Source: Histomonas meleagridis
Taxonomy: Eukaryota; Parabasalia; Tritrichomonadida; Dientamoebidae
DNA length: 64,000 nt
Direction: 5' to 3'
Assembly: GCA_020186115.1 (NCBI GenBank)
Contig: WSYJ01000139.1
Span: forward strand, 310,001 to 374,000
How positions within the stretch are numbered: the stretch's first letter is position 1; every line of letters starts with the position of its first letter. Below the pieces are notes generated by a model that saw only the letters and a list, made by a program, of their open reading frames with translations, was not told the DNA's origin and did not search any database. Of this stretch, positions 48,302-57,483 are shown piece after piece. The position numbers and the translations under genes were made by a program.

Positions 48302-49459
48302 TCATTCAGTTGGTACTTTATCATCTGCGAGAATCAGCACACCATTTTCCAAGTCAATACTAAATGGCTTATGTTCATCTGTTTGTATAGACAACTCTGG
48401 GTATGGAAGTAATCCTTGTTGTAGTCCAATGAATTCGAATGATATTCTTTGTGAACCATTTGGTCTTAATACATCAGTTTTAATTACATGTGTTCCATAT
48501 GGCAATAACTTTGTTTCGCTTTTACATTCCGCGTTAATTAAGAATGATCTGTCTTCATTCGACGTATTGTGAACATCAAATTTGACTGAAAAAGGCGTTA
48601 GCAACTTTTTCAATTGGGGCGGCCCAATAATTGAAACAGCCAAAGGGAGTTTCACTTGGCTTTGTTTGTTTAGGTCGAATGTGCTGAGTTCCAATGTGCA
48701 ATTTGACTGAAATCCAGTGCTCCATTTCACATAAAGATGTTCGATCTCTTTGAGGTCATTGTTGTTCTCACCCCTTTGAAGCTCAAGACCATAAACAGCT
48801 GAAACTTGTGATGAAGGAAGGAGAATTTCGGCAACTTGAACTTCAGATTCATCAACTACATAGTTTTCTGTTGGGAATACCTCAATAGAAACATTCCGCA
48901 TAACATATTTGGTGTTGTTGCATAAAATTACTTCGAGAAGAACTCCTTCTCGACGTACTTTTGTTGTTTTGAGATGATATGAAAAAGATGGAGAAACATC
49001 AATCTTGAAATTGCCTTTAATATTGTGGCTTTTGCTTTCAGTTGTGCAAGAACCAGATATATCAAAATGAAATGATCCATCAGTATTTGATAAAAATTGG
49101 ATAGGAACAAATAGTTGTGTAAAGGATCCATGTTGTTCAATATGAACAGGAGTATTAGTATCGGTGCGTGTGAGCTTAACATTGTTTGAATCACGAGGTT
49201 TGATATCCATTGTAATTTTTGTAATGACAGAGTTTGAATCTTTGCGTTTGATTCTGGCGAGAAGGAAAGATGTAACTCCTGAGTAAATTGAGTTTGGATT
49301 AGGAAATATCTCCCATGTTGAAAAAGTATTTTTAATTTCATTTTGTGATTCAAAGTTAACCAAATGACCTGGAAATTGAAACGAACATGTTGGGGCTGGT
49401 AATGAATATAAATCTAACGTTAAATGCTTGCCAAGAGGAATACTTTGGCAGCGAGACAT
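48302..49459 (-). CDS. TRAPPC13-like TRAPP complex subunit
   Basis: 385 residues from the ATG at 49459. The protein is mostly beta strands in three Ig-like modules. The features that suggest TRAPPC13 (C5orf44) are NNTKYVMRNVSIEVFP, which recalls the N-x-T-x-x-P-x-x-x-E-x-V-x-L-E-P strand, HLYVKWSTGFQSNCTLELST, corresponding to the IVWKTNLGERGRLQTSQL stretch, and a final module FSVKFDVHNTSNEDRSFLI followed by a GLQQGLLPYPELSIQTDE end, where the family has a VQGLQSISGLRLTD-like stretch. TRAPPC13 is part of TRAPPII/III-type complexes that act in Golgi and autophagy traffic. An arrestin-like protein is the main alternative. The first 50 residues are unusually Pro-rich. Confidence 0.6.
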   Translation of the reverse strand: MSRCQSIPLGKHLTLDLYSLPAPTCSFQFPGHLVNFESQNEIKNTFSTWEIFPNPNSIYSGVTSFLLARIKRKDSNSVITKITMDIKPRDSNNVKLTRTDTNTPVHIEQHGSFTQLFVPIQFLSNTDGSFHFDISGSCTTESKSHNIKGNFKIDVSPSFSYHLKTTKVRREGVLLEVILCNNTKYVMRNVSIEVFPTENYVVDESEVQVAEILLPSSQVSAVYGLELQRGENNNDLKEIEHLYVKWSTGFQSNCTLELSTFDLNKQSQVKLPLAVSIIGPPQLKKLLTPFSVKFDVHNTSNEDRSFLINAECKSETKLLPYGTHVIKTDVLRPNGSQRISFEFIGLQQGLLPYPELSIQTDEHKPFSIDLENGVLILADDKVPTE

Positions 49460-49721
49460 TTCAATTTATTTTAGGGCACCCCAAAAATTTTTTTATTTAA
49501 TTAAGGAAAATGTTTTCAGGGTAAGTCGAATTCATATTTAATGAAAGAGTAATAAAACATAAAACTGTCTCTTATTAAATTCAATTTTTTATTTATGCAC
49601 ATAACACTTTCGCAATAATGATTTAATCACTTTCAGAGAATTTGATTTTTAAAATGGAGTACTGCCAAAATTACATTTCAGAGTTTTTGGAGAGATACAA
49701 AGGAAAAAAGGAAAATCTTAT

Positions 49722-50453
49722 TTAATGTTTAGGAAGCCATCCAGAAGTCTTCCATCTATGGTCGTTCGCAACTCTCACGTAAGCTGCCTTTGCCTCTTCG
49801 AGAGAATATGGGGATGTGTTGGAGAAATCAATTCGAGGATCACTTGATAAGATTTCTGAAAACAAGTTAATTAACATACTCTCGATTTCGTACACTGGTT
49901 TCCATGACTCCATTGTCAAAAGGTCATTGCAAATACTGCCTCCAACGGTAACTCTTCCTTTATGGAATAAGAATCTTGGTCTGACAACTCTAACGAAAGG
50001 AGGTACTTCTGGATAGTTTGGCGGGAAAGAAACTTCAAATTCGATGTAATCACGTCCTGTCTTCTTCTTATACTTTTGGATATCATCGTAAATTGGTGTC
50101 TTCTTCTCAAAGCCAAAAAGATGGACAGTCCAAACAAAGAGGTTGTTTTGGATTGGTTCAGCAGTGAAACCATTGACTTTTGGATCTGATCTTAAAATCA
50201 TGTTATAATCTTCGATAAGACGAATTGCAGCAGAACCCTTTGGATTGAACCTTTCCATGAGGGTTTCTCTGATCTCTTCTTCCTTAGTCTTTACCTTCGG
50301 TTCAGGTGCAGATGCAACAACTTGTGAAATATCAATGTCATCTGGGAGCTCAAACTCAACATCATCATCACCTTCATCGATGACGCACTCTTGATCGAAG
50401 TCTTCTTCATAATTTTCTGGGAATTGTTCTTCTTCTCCAAAATCGTCAGACAT
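49722..50453 (-). CDS. UBE2Q-like ubiquitin-conjugating enzyme (E2)
   Basis: 243 residues from the ATG at 50453, which opens an acidic N-terminus (MSDDFGEEEQFPENYEEDFD). Another in-frame ATG lies 13 codons upstream but adds only a Lys-rich stretch. The UBC fold starts at about residue 85. FEVSFPPNYPEVPPFVRVVRPRF and VTVGGSICNDLLTMESWKP give the UBE2Q pattern, in which the catalytic Cys (here about residue 175) follows GG-x-I instead of the HPN-type motif of most E2s, and IESMLINLFSEIL follows. Family members load ubiquitin and often carry an N-terminal extension. The fold appears complete. Confidence 0.88.
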   Translation of the reverse strand: MSDDFGEEEQFPENYEEDFDQECVIDEGDDDVEFELPDDIDISQVVASAPEPKVKTKEEEIRETLMERFNPKGSAAIRLIEDYNMILRSDPKVNGFTAEPIQNNLFVWTVHLFGFEKKTPIYDDIQKYKKKTGRDYIEFEVSFPPNYPEVPPFVRVVRPRFLFHKGRVTVGGSICNDLLTMESWKPVYEIESMLINLFSEILSSDPRIDFSNTSPYSLEEAKAAYVRVANDHRWKTSGWLPKH

Positions 50454-50747
50454 TTTAATGCACTTTTTCTCTTTTTGAACATAATGTTCCATTGTAAAAA
50501 TAATGTATTCAAAAATTGAGAAGAGAGTTTGGCAAAAATTCAAACCATCATCAACATTTGAAATTGTTTCATATTTCCCTAAAAATTTATCTCATTTTCA
50601 TATGGAAGTAAAAATCAAAACGTCATAACTATTTTAGTATGGAATTACATTCGAAACAAAATTTTTACTAAAGAATGCCAAAGAAAGTGGCCGTTTAATT
50701 TTTGTTAATAAAAATTTTAAACGTACATATCAAAAATCTTTGGTTGG

Positions 50748-53522
50748 ATGGATAAAATCCACCAAATTGATCAATTAGTCAAAAAAGCAATTGATAATTC
50801 ATTTAACACAGAAGCATTTTTGGAAATTTCAGATAAAATTCGAAGGTTACTTGCGCCAACTAATCCTTATCCAGGCATTTTAGAAAAAATCGAAATTAAC
50901 CTTATAAACAAAATTATTTGTATCCTAGAAAAGTTTTCATCCATAGTTTTTTGTGATAAATATAAATATATTAATAGTAATTCACATACATTTCGAGCTC
51001 TTGATGCTTGTTTATTAGCTCAATTAGGGAAAATTATTATATACTGCAAAGTGCAAATACCAGAATTTGATATTAATGAAGTTATTGAAAAGTTCGATAC
51101 ATGTTTAAGATTTTCATCCAAAAATTCAGAAAAAAGCAAATCAATTACAGAATCAGAAATTTTTAACATGTGTGCGTATTTATTTAAATACAAAAAATAT
51201 GAAAATGTATATAGTATTTTAAAATTAATTGAAATTACTCAAAGTAATTACAAACAAAGATTGTATCAAAAGATTATTTCTCTTATTATAAAGTCACTGG
51301 TTGGTATGAAAAGGTGTGATGACGATGAAATTTTTAAATGGTTAAATCTGATTCACCCAGAACAAATGACAGATTGCTTATTTTCAATAATTGTCAATTA
51401 CCCACCACAGAGAGTAGATATGATGATTCCTTTTTTAGAAAGATGTATTGATAAAAAATCAATAATTCCATATTTTGTATTAAATGGTTATTTTGGGTCA
51501 TATCCTGAATTTAAACCTTATGAAATTTTTTTTCCTGCTTTAATTCCACCGAATATAGTCTGTTTTAATGAAAATATATTTAATGAATATATGTTATGTT
51601 ATCAATTATTTGAATCAAGCTCATTTTATAAATGTGCAATGTATTCCATTGAAGTTTTAAGTAAACTTCCAAAGAGTAAAATCCCTCCATCAGGTTTAAT
51701 GATGATATTTTTCTTACATTATTGGATTTCATATAGTTTTGACGCGTGCGGCTTTTGTACACGTGCCAAATATTATATCTTACAAATGCAAAAAATCTTT
51801 TCACATTATCCATTTTCATTACAAATTATATCATCTTTAAGTTTAAAAATCCATCTTAATCTTAATGACATCGAAAGTTTCAAACCAATAAATACAACAA
51901 ATAAATATTTTTATAATTATTATAATTATGATTGGATATCAACACAATATTTATATGAAGCAATAAAATTATCTTTTGTCAATGATAATTTAAATGCGTT
52001 AAAATATTATGAGAAAATATTCCAAAGTAACAACGATATAATTAAAAGAATATCATTTCATTATTATATAACACAAAAAAGAGTTAACAATGAAAATGTT
52101 AACATTGAAACATTCGAAAGTTTTTGTAAGCAATATAAAGATACATATTCATTATATAATTATCATAAATCAATCGAACTTCTTAAATATGAAGACTTAG
52201 ATAAAATTTGGAGTTTAACAGAAACTTCAACAACTCCAAATCAAATCATCTTAAATCTTTTAAATGAAGCCGAAAAATATGCGCATGGTTATTCCATATT
52301 ATTACGAAAGATTAAACAACTTAAGGCATTAATTATCGGGCGTTCTAATCAAAGTGAAACTGCTTGGTTAATAACAACTTCATTATCGACAACATTTGAT
52401 AATTTTTTGAAAAAACAAAATCAAATACAATTCAAGCCGAAATATCCGATATTATCTATAGCTTATTTTAATATCATAAGTTTAAATCGTTGTTTATTAA
52501 TATCATTATATTATCCGAATTCAAAACCTTTAGTCATTCGTTTACTTGTTAGTTCAAATATTGAAGAAATTCTCGAGAAAATTGATATCGCTGAAAAGAA
52601 TCTTGAAATCCCATTAAACATTGATTCCAAAAATTGGTGGGAAACGCAAAAGAAAAAAGAGAAAATATTTATTCAACAACTTCAAGAATTTCAAGACAAA
52701 GTTTTAGGTGTTTGGAGTGGGTTATTAATGCCGTATGAATACTCCATTAAGATAAGTTTGATACAATCGATTTGTTTATCATATTTGCAAACTATTTCAT
52801 GTAAAAAGCAACAAAAAATGATACAAATGAAACTCGAACAATTAATTCAATTACCAATACCAATGAACAATATAAAATGTATTAAAAAATTACCATTAAT
52901 ATTAATATTAGGTAAACATATTCATAAAATTCCATGGGAATCATTACCAAATATACGTAACAATGGAACAAATATATCACGAATTCCTTCAATTAAATTA
53001 TTATTTTTAGATCAAAAAATCCAAACTATTAATAAGAAATCAGGTTATTATGTAATTGATCCATGTAATGATACTAATTTTAATAAAGAAACTTTGGAAA
53101 TATTTAAGCGAAATTTATGGGACGGAATATTTAGAAATATTCCGTCTCATGATTCATTAATTAAACAATTACAAAATAAAGATATTTATACGTATTGCGG
53201 TCATGGAAGTGGTGCACAGTTTTGCGATTATGAAAAATTAATTAATTACCAAATTCATTCATCAATGTTTTTGATGGGTTGTAGAAGTAATAGATTAGAA
53301 GATAATGGTGAGTGTGAACCTTATGGTACTCCTTATTATTGTATTGCCGCGGGTTCTAAATCAATTGTCGGAAATTTGTGGAACGTTTTATGCGTAGATA
53401 CTGACCGAGTGTTGGTCGGAATCTTTAAACAGTTCGCAAATCAAAAACATAAGGATTTGGACGAGGCTATAGAAAAAGGAAGAAATTGTTGCAACAACAT
53501 TATGATGCGAAAAGAAAATTGA
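50748..53522 (+). CDS. separase (C50 cysteine protease), short form
   Basis: 924 residues from the ATG at 50748. The N-terminal two thirds are TPR/HEAT-like helices without clear sequence identity. The C-terminus is the separase caspase-like domain: LPLILILGKHIHKIPWESLP, then SGYYVIDPCNDTNFNKE, the catalytic His in YCGHGSG (about residue 818), the catalytic Cys in FLMGCRSN (about 843) and GSKSIVGNLWNVLCVDTDR. Separase cleaves the Scc1/Rad21 subunit of cohesin at anaphase. Other separases have 1200-2200 residues, so this one has a reduced helical part. A GGCCGTTTAATTTTT box lies about 60 bp upstream. Catalytic residues are in place. Confidence 0.94.
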   Translation: MDKIHQIDQLVKKAIDNSFNTEAFLEISDKIRRLLAPTNPYPGILEKIEINLINKIICILEKFSSIVFCDKYKYINSNSHTFRALDACLLAQLGKIIIYCKVQIPEFDINEVIEKFDTCLRFSSKNSEKSKSITESEIFNMCAYLFKYKKYENVYSILKLIEITQSNYKQRLYQKIISLIIKSLVGMKRCDDDEIFKWLNLIHPEQMTDCLFSIIVNYPPQRVDMMIPFLERCIDKKSIIPYFVLNGYFGSYPEFKPYEIFFPALIPPNIVCFNENIFNEYMLCYQLFESSSFYKCAMYSIEVLSKLPKSKIPPSGLMMIFFLHYWISYSFDACGFCTRAKYYILQMQKIFSHYPFSLQIISSLSLKIHLNLNDIESFKPINTTNKYFYNYYNYDWISTQYLYEAIKLSFVNDNLNALKYYEKIFQSNNDIIKRISFHYYITQKRVNNENVNIETFESFCKQYKDTYSLYNYHKSIELLKYEDLDKIWSLTETSTTPNQIILNLLNEAEKYAHGYSILLRKIKQLKALIIGRSNQSETAWLITTSLSTTFDNFLKKQNQIQFKPKYPILSIAYFNIISLNRCLLISLYYPNSKPLVIRLLVSSNIEEILEKIDIAEKNLEIPLNIDSKNWWETQKKKEKIFIQQLQEFQDKVLGVWSGLLMPYEYSIKISLIQSICLSYLQTISCKKQQKMIQMKLEQLIQLPIPMNNIKCIKKLPLILILGKHIHKIPWESLPNIRNNGTNISRIPSIKLLFLDQKIQTINKKSGYYVIDPCNDTNFNKETLEIFKRNLWDGIFRNIPSHDSLIKQLQNKDIYTYCGHGSGAQFCDYEKLINYQIHSSMFLMGCRSNRLEDNGECEPYGTPYYCIAAGSKSIVGNLWNVLCVDTDRVLVGIFKQFANQKHKDLDEAIEKGRNCCNNIMMRKEN

Positions 53523-53975
53523 TTAAAAATATATAAGAAAATTTTACATGATTTTAGTAAAAATATAAACCTTTAACAAAAAAGTCCATTTTATTTGTAG
53601 CTTATCAATTAACAATAACAGTTACCTTCAAACTTGATTCTTATGATCCATTTTAAATTTTGGATTTATTTCTGGATTCATCAAAGGTTTTGAGTATAGT
53701 GTACTCACACTATTTTCTTGAAAAATATGATACTTCTGGAAAACATTAATTTAGAATAATATTATTTATTCTACTCGTTTATTATTCTTTTAAAGTGAAG
53801 AGAATCGAATATTTAACATGATGGAATTTTGTCAGATAGTAAGAGATAAAAAAATCTAGATGAATCATATAAAATTTATTTTCCATTTTGAATGTTCCTG
53901 TTAATAACAATTCCAACAATAAGAACAATTATGAACATTTAAAAAAAATTCATTTAAAAGATATTTACATTCGAT
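53523..53975. other. intergenic spacer between convergent separase and BspA genes
   Basis: AT-rich, about 450 bp, no gene supported. Confidence 0.55.
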
Positions 53976-55529
53976 TTATATATTTACAATAAGATTGTCT
54001 TCTTTAAAATCTGAAGCAAATGGATCTTCTTCAACATGAGATACTTTTATACCTGCACTGAAATTGTTATTAATTTCTTGTTCATTTTGTGAATATTTTT
54101 CATCTTCATATTCAAAACTATTAAGTTTATTTATATATTTATATTTTCGAATAAGAAAAATAACAAGAAATATTAAAATTAAAATTATAACAATTCCAAC
54201 ACAAACACCAATAATGATATAATTATTATTGTTATGATTATCTGTATTTTCATTTTGTTTTATTATCGTATAAAAATCGGAATAAAATTGATAATAAGAA
54301 GAATATGCAAAAATTACATATTCATAATAAATAATCGTATTAACATATATACGTTCAGAATTAAACATTGATATTATAATAGTATTCGTTGATTTAGTTA
54401 TTATTAAATATGTTTCTGTATTTGATAATGAAAATGTTTGAACATAAGAATGTGATAAAATTAAACCTTCTTGTGTTAATTCTGTGAATGCATTACTTTG
54501 AGAATATGTATTTGATTGTGTGAATATATTAGAATATGTATTTGACTTAGTAAATGTATTAGAATATGTATTTGACTTAGTAAATGTATTAGAATATGTA
54601 TTTGATTGTGTGAATGTTGCTGTCGGGAGTGGGTTACATCCTTCAATTGTCGTTTCGCTAATATTAAGATAACCAAATGTTTTATTTACATATAATGATG
54701 TTACAATAACTGTATCTGCTTGAATGCTTTCAAATGCATTCGTTCCAATATTTGGTGATATCTCTCCACAATAATATATACATTTGAGTTTAATGCAATT
54801 ATGAAATGCAGAGTCACCAATTGTTTGAACATTCCCTTCAATATAAATCGTGATTAAATTTATACATCGTTCAAATGCATTGTCACAAATCCTTGTAACT
54901 GTTTCAGGAATTGTAATATTTATTAATTTCTCACATTTATAAAATGTAGAATATCCAATTTCTGGAATATTTCCATAAATTTCAACAATTTCTAAATTAA
55001 TACATTCTGAAAATGCATAATTCCCAAGTGATGTAACTGTTGTTGGAATCGTGATGTTTTTCAAATTTGAACATTGAGAAAATGCTCTTGAACCAATTGT
55101 TTTTAATTTGTTTCCAATAATAACTGTTTCTAAATTATTACAATTTTGAAATGCACTATCATTAATTGTTTCAATATTATCTCCAAGATTAATAGTGATT
55201 AAACTTGTACATGAAGAAAATGAATATTGACCAACTGATGTAATCGAGTTTGGAAGTATTATACTTATCATGTTTTTACAATTATAAAATGTATGATCTC
55301 CAATTTCTGGAATATTTCCATAAATTTCAACAATTTCTAAATTAGTACATGAATAAAATGCATAATTCCCAAGTGATGTAACTGATGTTGGAATTGTGAT
55401 GTTTTTCAAATTTGTACATTGATAAAATGCTTTTGAACCAATTGTTTCAATCGTATCACTAAGTTCAATCGTAAGAAGTGTTCCCCATGAAAAGAATCCT
55501 TCCGATGGAATTGTTGAAATTCCTTTCAT
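53976..55529 (-). CDS. BspA-like LRR_5 membrane protein A, N-terminus disrupted
   Basis: 517 residues from the first ATG at 55529. Ten LRR_5 units (IGSKAFYQC, LGNYAFYSC, IGDHTFYNC and so on) are followed by a Ser/Thr/Asn stalk (TKSNTYSN repeats), a membrane helix (IIGVCVGIVIILILIFLVIF) and a tail with EEDPFASDFKEDN. The frame continues upstream of this ATG through a signal-like segment (NIFPFLISLYFIQTF) and the BspA phrase SYDKNTKTLTI, but a 7-base deletion relative to copy B (near 55840) then separates it from the longer leader that starts at the ATG at 56179. Without repair the hydrophobic segment would not be translated, so the product may be impaired. The LRR part is almost identical to protein B at 57484. 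Confidence 0.8.
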   Translation of the reverse strand: MKGISTIPSEGFFSWGTLLTIELSDTIETIGSKAFYQCTNLKNITIPTSVTSLGNYAFYSCTNLEIVEIYGNIPEIGDHTFYNCKNMISIILPNSITSVGQYSFSSCTSLITINLGDNIETINDSAFQNCNNLETVIIGNKLKTIGSRAFSQCSNLKNITIPTTVTSLGNYAFSECINLEIVEIYGNIPEIGYSTFYKCEKLINITIPETVTRICDNAFERCINLITIYIEGNVQTIGDSAFHNCIKLKCIYYCGEISPNIGTNAFESIQADTVIVTSLYVNKTFGYLNISETTIEGCNPLPTATFTQSNTYSNTFTKSNTYSNTFTKSNTYSNIFTQSNTYSQSNAFTELTQEGLILSHSYVQTFSLSNTETYLIITKSTNTIIISMFNSERIYVNTIIYYEYVIFAYSSYYQFYSDFYTIIKQNENTDNHNNNNYIIIGVCVGIVIILILIFLVIFLIRKYKYINKLNSFEYEDEKYSQNEQEINNNFSAGIKVSHVEEDPFASDFKEDNLIVNI

Positions 55530-56189
55530 AATAATAACTTTTTCGGTAATATTTTTATAATTTTCAATATACTCAAATTCAGTTTCAACATTTATCGTAA
55601 GTGTTTTCGTATTTTTGTCATATGATTCTGAAAATGTTTGAATAAAATAAAGAGATATTAAGAATGGAAATATGTTTTTCGTGATATTTATTCGAATTTT
55701 ATGTTTGTTATTATTCTTATTATTCTTTTTATTAAAATAAATTATTATGTAATGAAGAAGAAAAATATAATTAATTATAATTATATTTAAAAAAATAAAA
55801 TTATATGTATAATTATAATTAAATAAACATTTAAAATTATTTTATGATGTTTTAACTTTCCGATGAAAGAATTGAATTTTTTAATTTGTGTTATTTTATT
55901 GTTCAAATAACCAAATGATTTTGTTTCATTTAATGATTGAAATGTTTGAAATGATTTAATTTTAATTGAAATTTTATGTTTTATGAAAATGTTAAAAATA
56001 ATTGGGAAATATCTGCTTATCATATCAATTTTATCATATTCTTTAGTAAAAGTAACAAAAGACATAAAAATTTGTTTTAATTTATCATTTTCATCATGTA
56101 AAAATAATTTATTTGAGACACATTCAAAATAATTAGTCGTCATTGAGATAGTTAAATCGATTAAGATGAGAAAAAACATGAGAAAGAAA
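54470..56189 (-). repeat. BspA tandem duplication, unit A
   Basis: Direct repeat of about 57965-60003, nearly identical from the leader through the LRRs into the Ser/Thr stalk, where homology stops. Unit A has five fewer LRRs than unit B. The upstream leader (56179 to about 55850) encodes a Lys/Phe/Ile-rich sequence that has lost frame with the LRR part. Confidence 0.88.
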
Positions 56190-56482
56190 GGCTTTCTGAA
56201 ACCTCCAAATTTGGAGGTTTGAATTCAAATTCACAAATTTTGTTACAAATTTTTTATTTGTAAACATTAGAAAAAAGTGCTTTTATCCAACACATCTTAT
56301 TCTATGATTAAATAATTGTACATACTTTTTTATTACTTAAATGACGAAACAGCAAACTGCTTCTTCATATTCGCATTTGGTTTGATAATTATTGAACCAC
56401 AAAACAAAGAAAATTTGAAACAATTTTATTGATTTTTGACTTTGTTGAAGGCTTTTCCTAATTTAATATATCTACTATGCTT
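56190..56482. other. spacer between BspA unit A and the hypothetical ORF
   Basis: It holds a 22-bp perfect palindrome, AAACCTCCAAA/TTTGGAGGTTT, at 56199-56220, ten bases beyond the end of the duplicated unit. Nothing else is seen. Confidence 0.5.
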
Positions 56483-56872
56483 TCATATATATATATGCCT
56501 TTGGATGTCAAAAGCTTTTTTACACGTGATTTTCTTATGAGATTTGTAAAAGTATAAATATTTAGAAACATTATTATATAGGAAAATATCTTTGTCTAAA
56601 CTTTGATTTTGCTCATATGTTTTTGAAAAAGGAGGATGGTTAAGTTCATTAGTGTCTATACTTTGAGCTTCTGTCAAATCAACTGGCGGAAAATCGATCG
56701 TAGGCTCATATTCAACATCATCTAAAATATATTCTTTATCAATGACATATTCATATCCTTTATATTCTTTGTTTGGTGGTGCGTGTTTTATATGATCTAT
56801 GGGTTCTATTATATTTTGTCCTTTACATTTGGACTCAAGACCTTGAGCACATTCTGTTTCAGAATGCTTCAT
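56483..56872 (-). CDS. hypothetical acidic protein, doubtful
   Basis: 129 residues from the ATG at 56872; the frame is open about 16 codons further up without an ATG. The composition is not random: KHSETECAQGLESKCKG, then DHIKHAPPNKEYKGYEYVID, then acidic DDVEYEPTIDFPPVDLTEAQ and a final Lys-rich stretch. Asp, Glu, Pro and Tyr are enriched, and AT-rich noise would not give this. No signal peptide, membrane segment or family is recognised. It lies between the two BspA units on the same strand. Confidence 0.4.
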   Translation of the reverse strand: MKHSETECAQGLESKCKGQNIIEPIDHIKHAPPNKEYKGYEYVIDKEYILDDVEYEPTIDFPPVDLTEAQSIDTNELNHPPFSKTYEQNQSLDKDIFLYNNVSKYLYFYKSHKKITCKKAFDIQRHIYI

Positions 56873-57483
56873 TAAATTTGACTCATCGCAATATCTAAGT
56901 GATTTTTTAAAAAAATGCAAAAGTTTGAAACATAAAATATTTGGAGCATAATTTTTATTATAAATATTAATATTTTATCAAATATGTTACTAAAAAATGT
57001 TGTAAATAATTTTCATAGTTAAAAATTCAAATACATTTTATTTTAACATAAATAATTTACATTTTTTTCCTTAAAAATCAGAATAATTAAAATTATATTC
57101 AAATTCAAACATTAAATACATCAACGCATGCGTTAATGCTAAATAATTATTTAAATGATAATTTTTAAATAAATCAAAGTTCAGATATATTAACAATTTT
57201 TTTTGATATATTTAAAGAATTCTTTCATTATTTGATTAGAATTTGACTGTCTGCAAATAATTATTTAAATAATTTCATTAACTGAAGTAATTATTTTAAA
57301 AATATTATAAAATCATTTTTTACTAATGAATTGGTAATTAATGTGATAATTGATATGTATAATAAAAACATTTAATGAAGGTAAAAAATAATATTTTAAA
57401 GTGATTGATGAGCAGTGTAACATTTGAAGATAAATAATGAAATTATTTATCAAAGTAATTCGCATTTATTATATTTATTGATT
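56873..57483. other. very AT-rich spacer
   Basis: About 600 bp with many ATT/AAT runs and no usable frame on either strand. It separates the hypothetical frame from the 3' end of BspA unit B. Confidence 0.55.
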
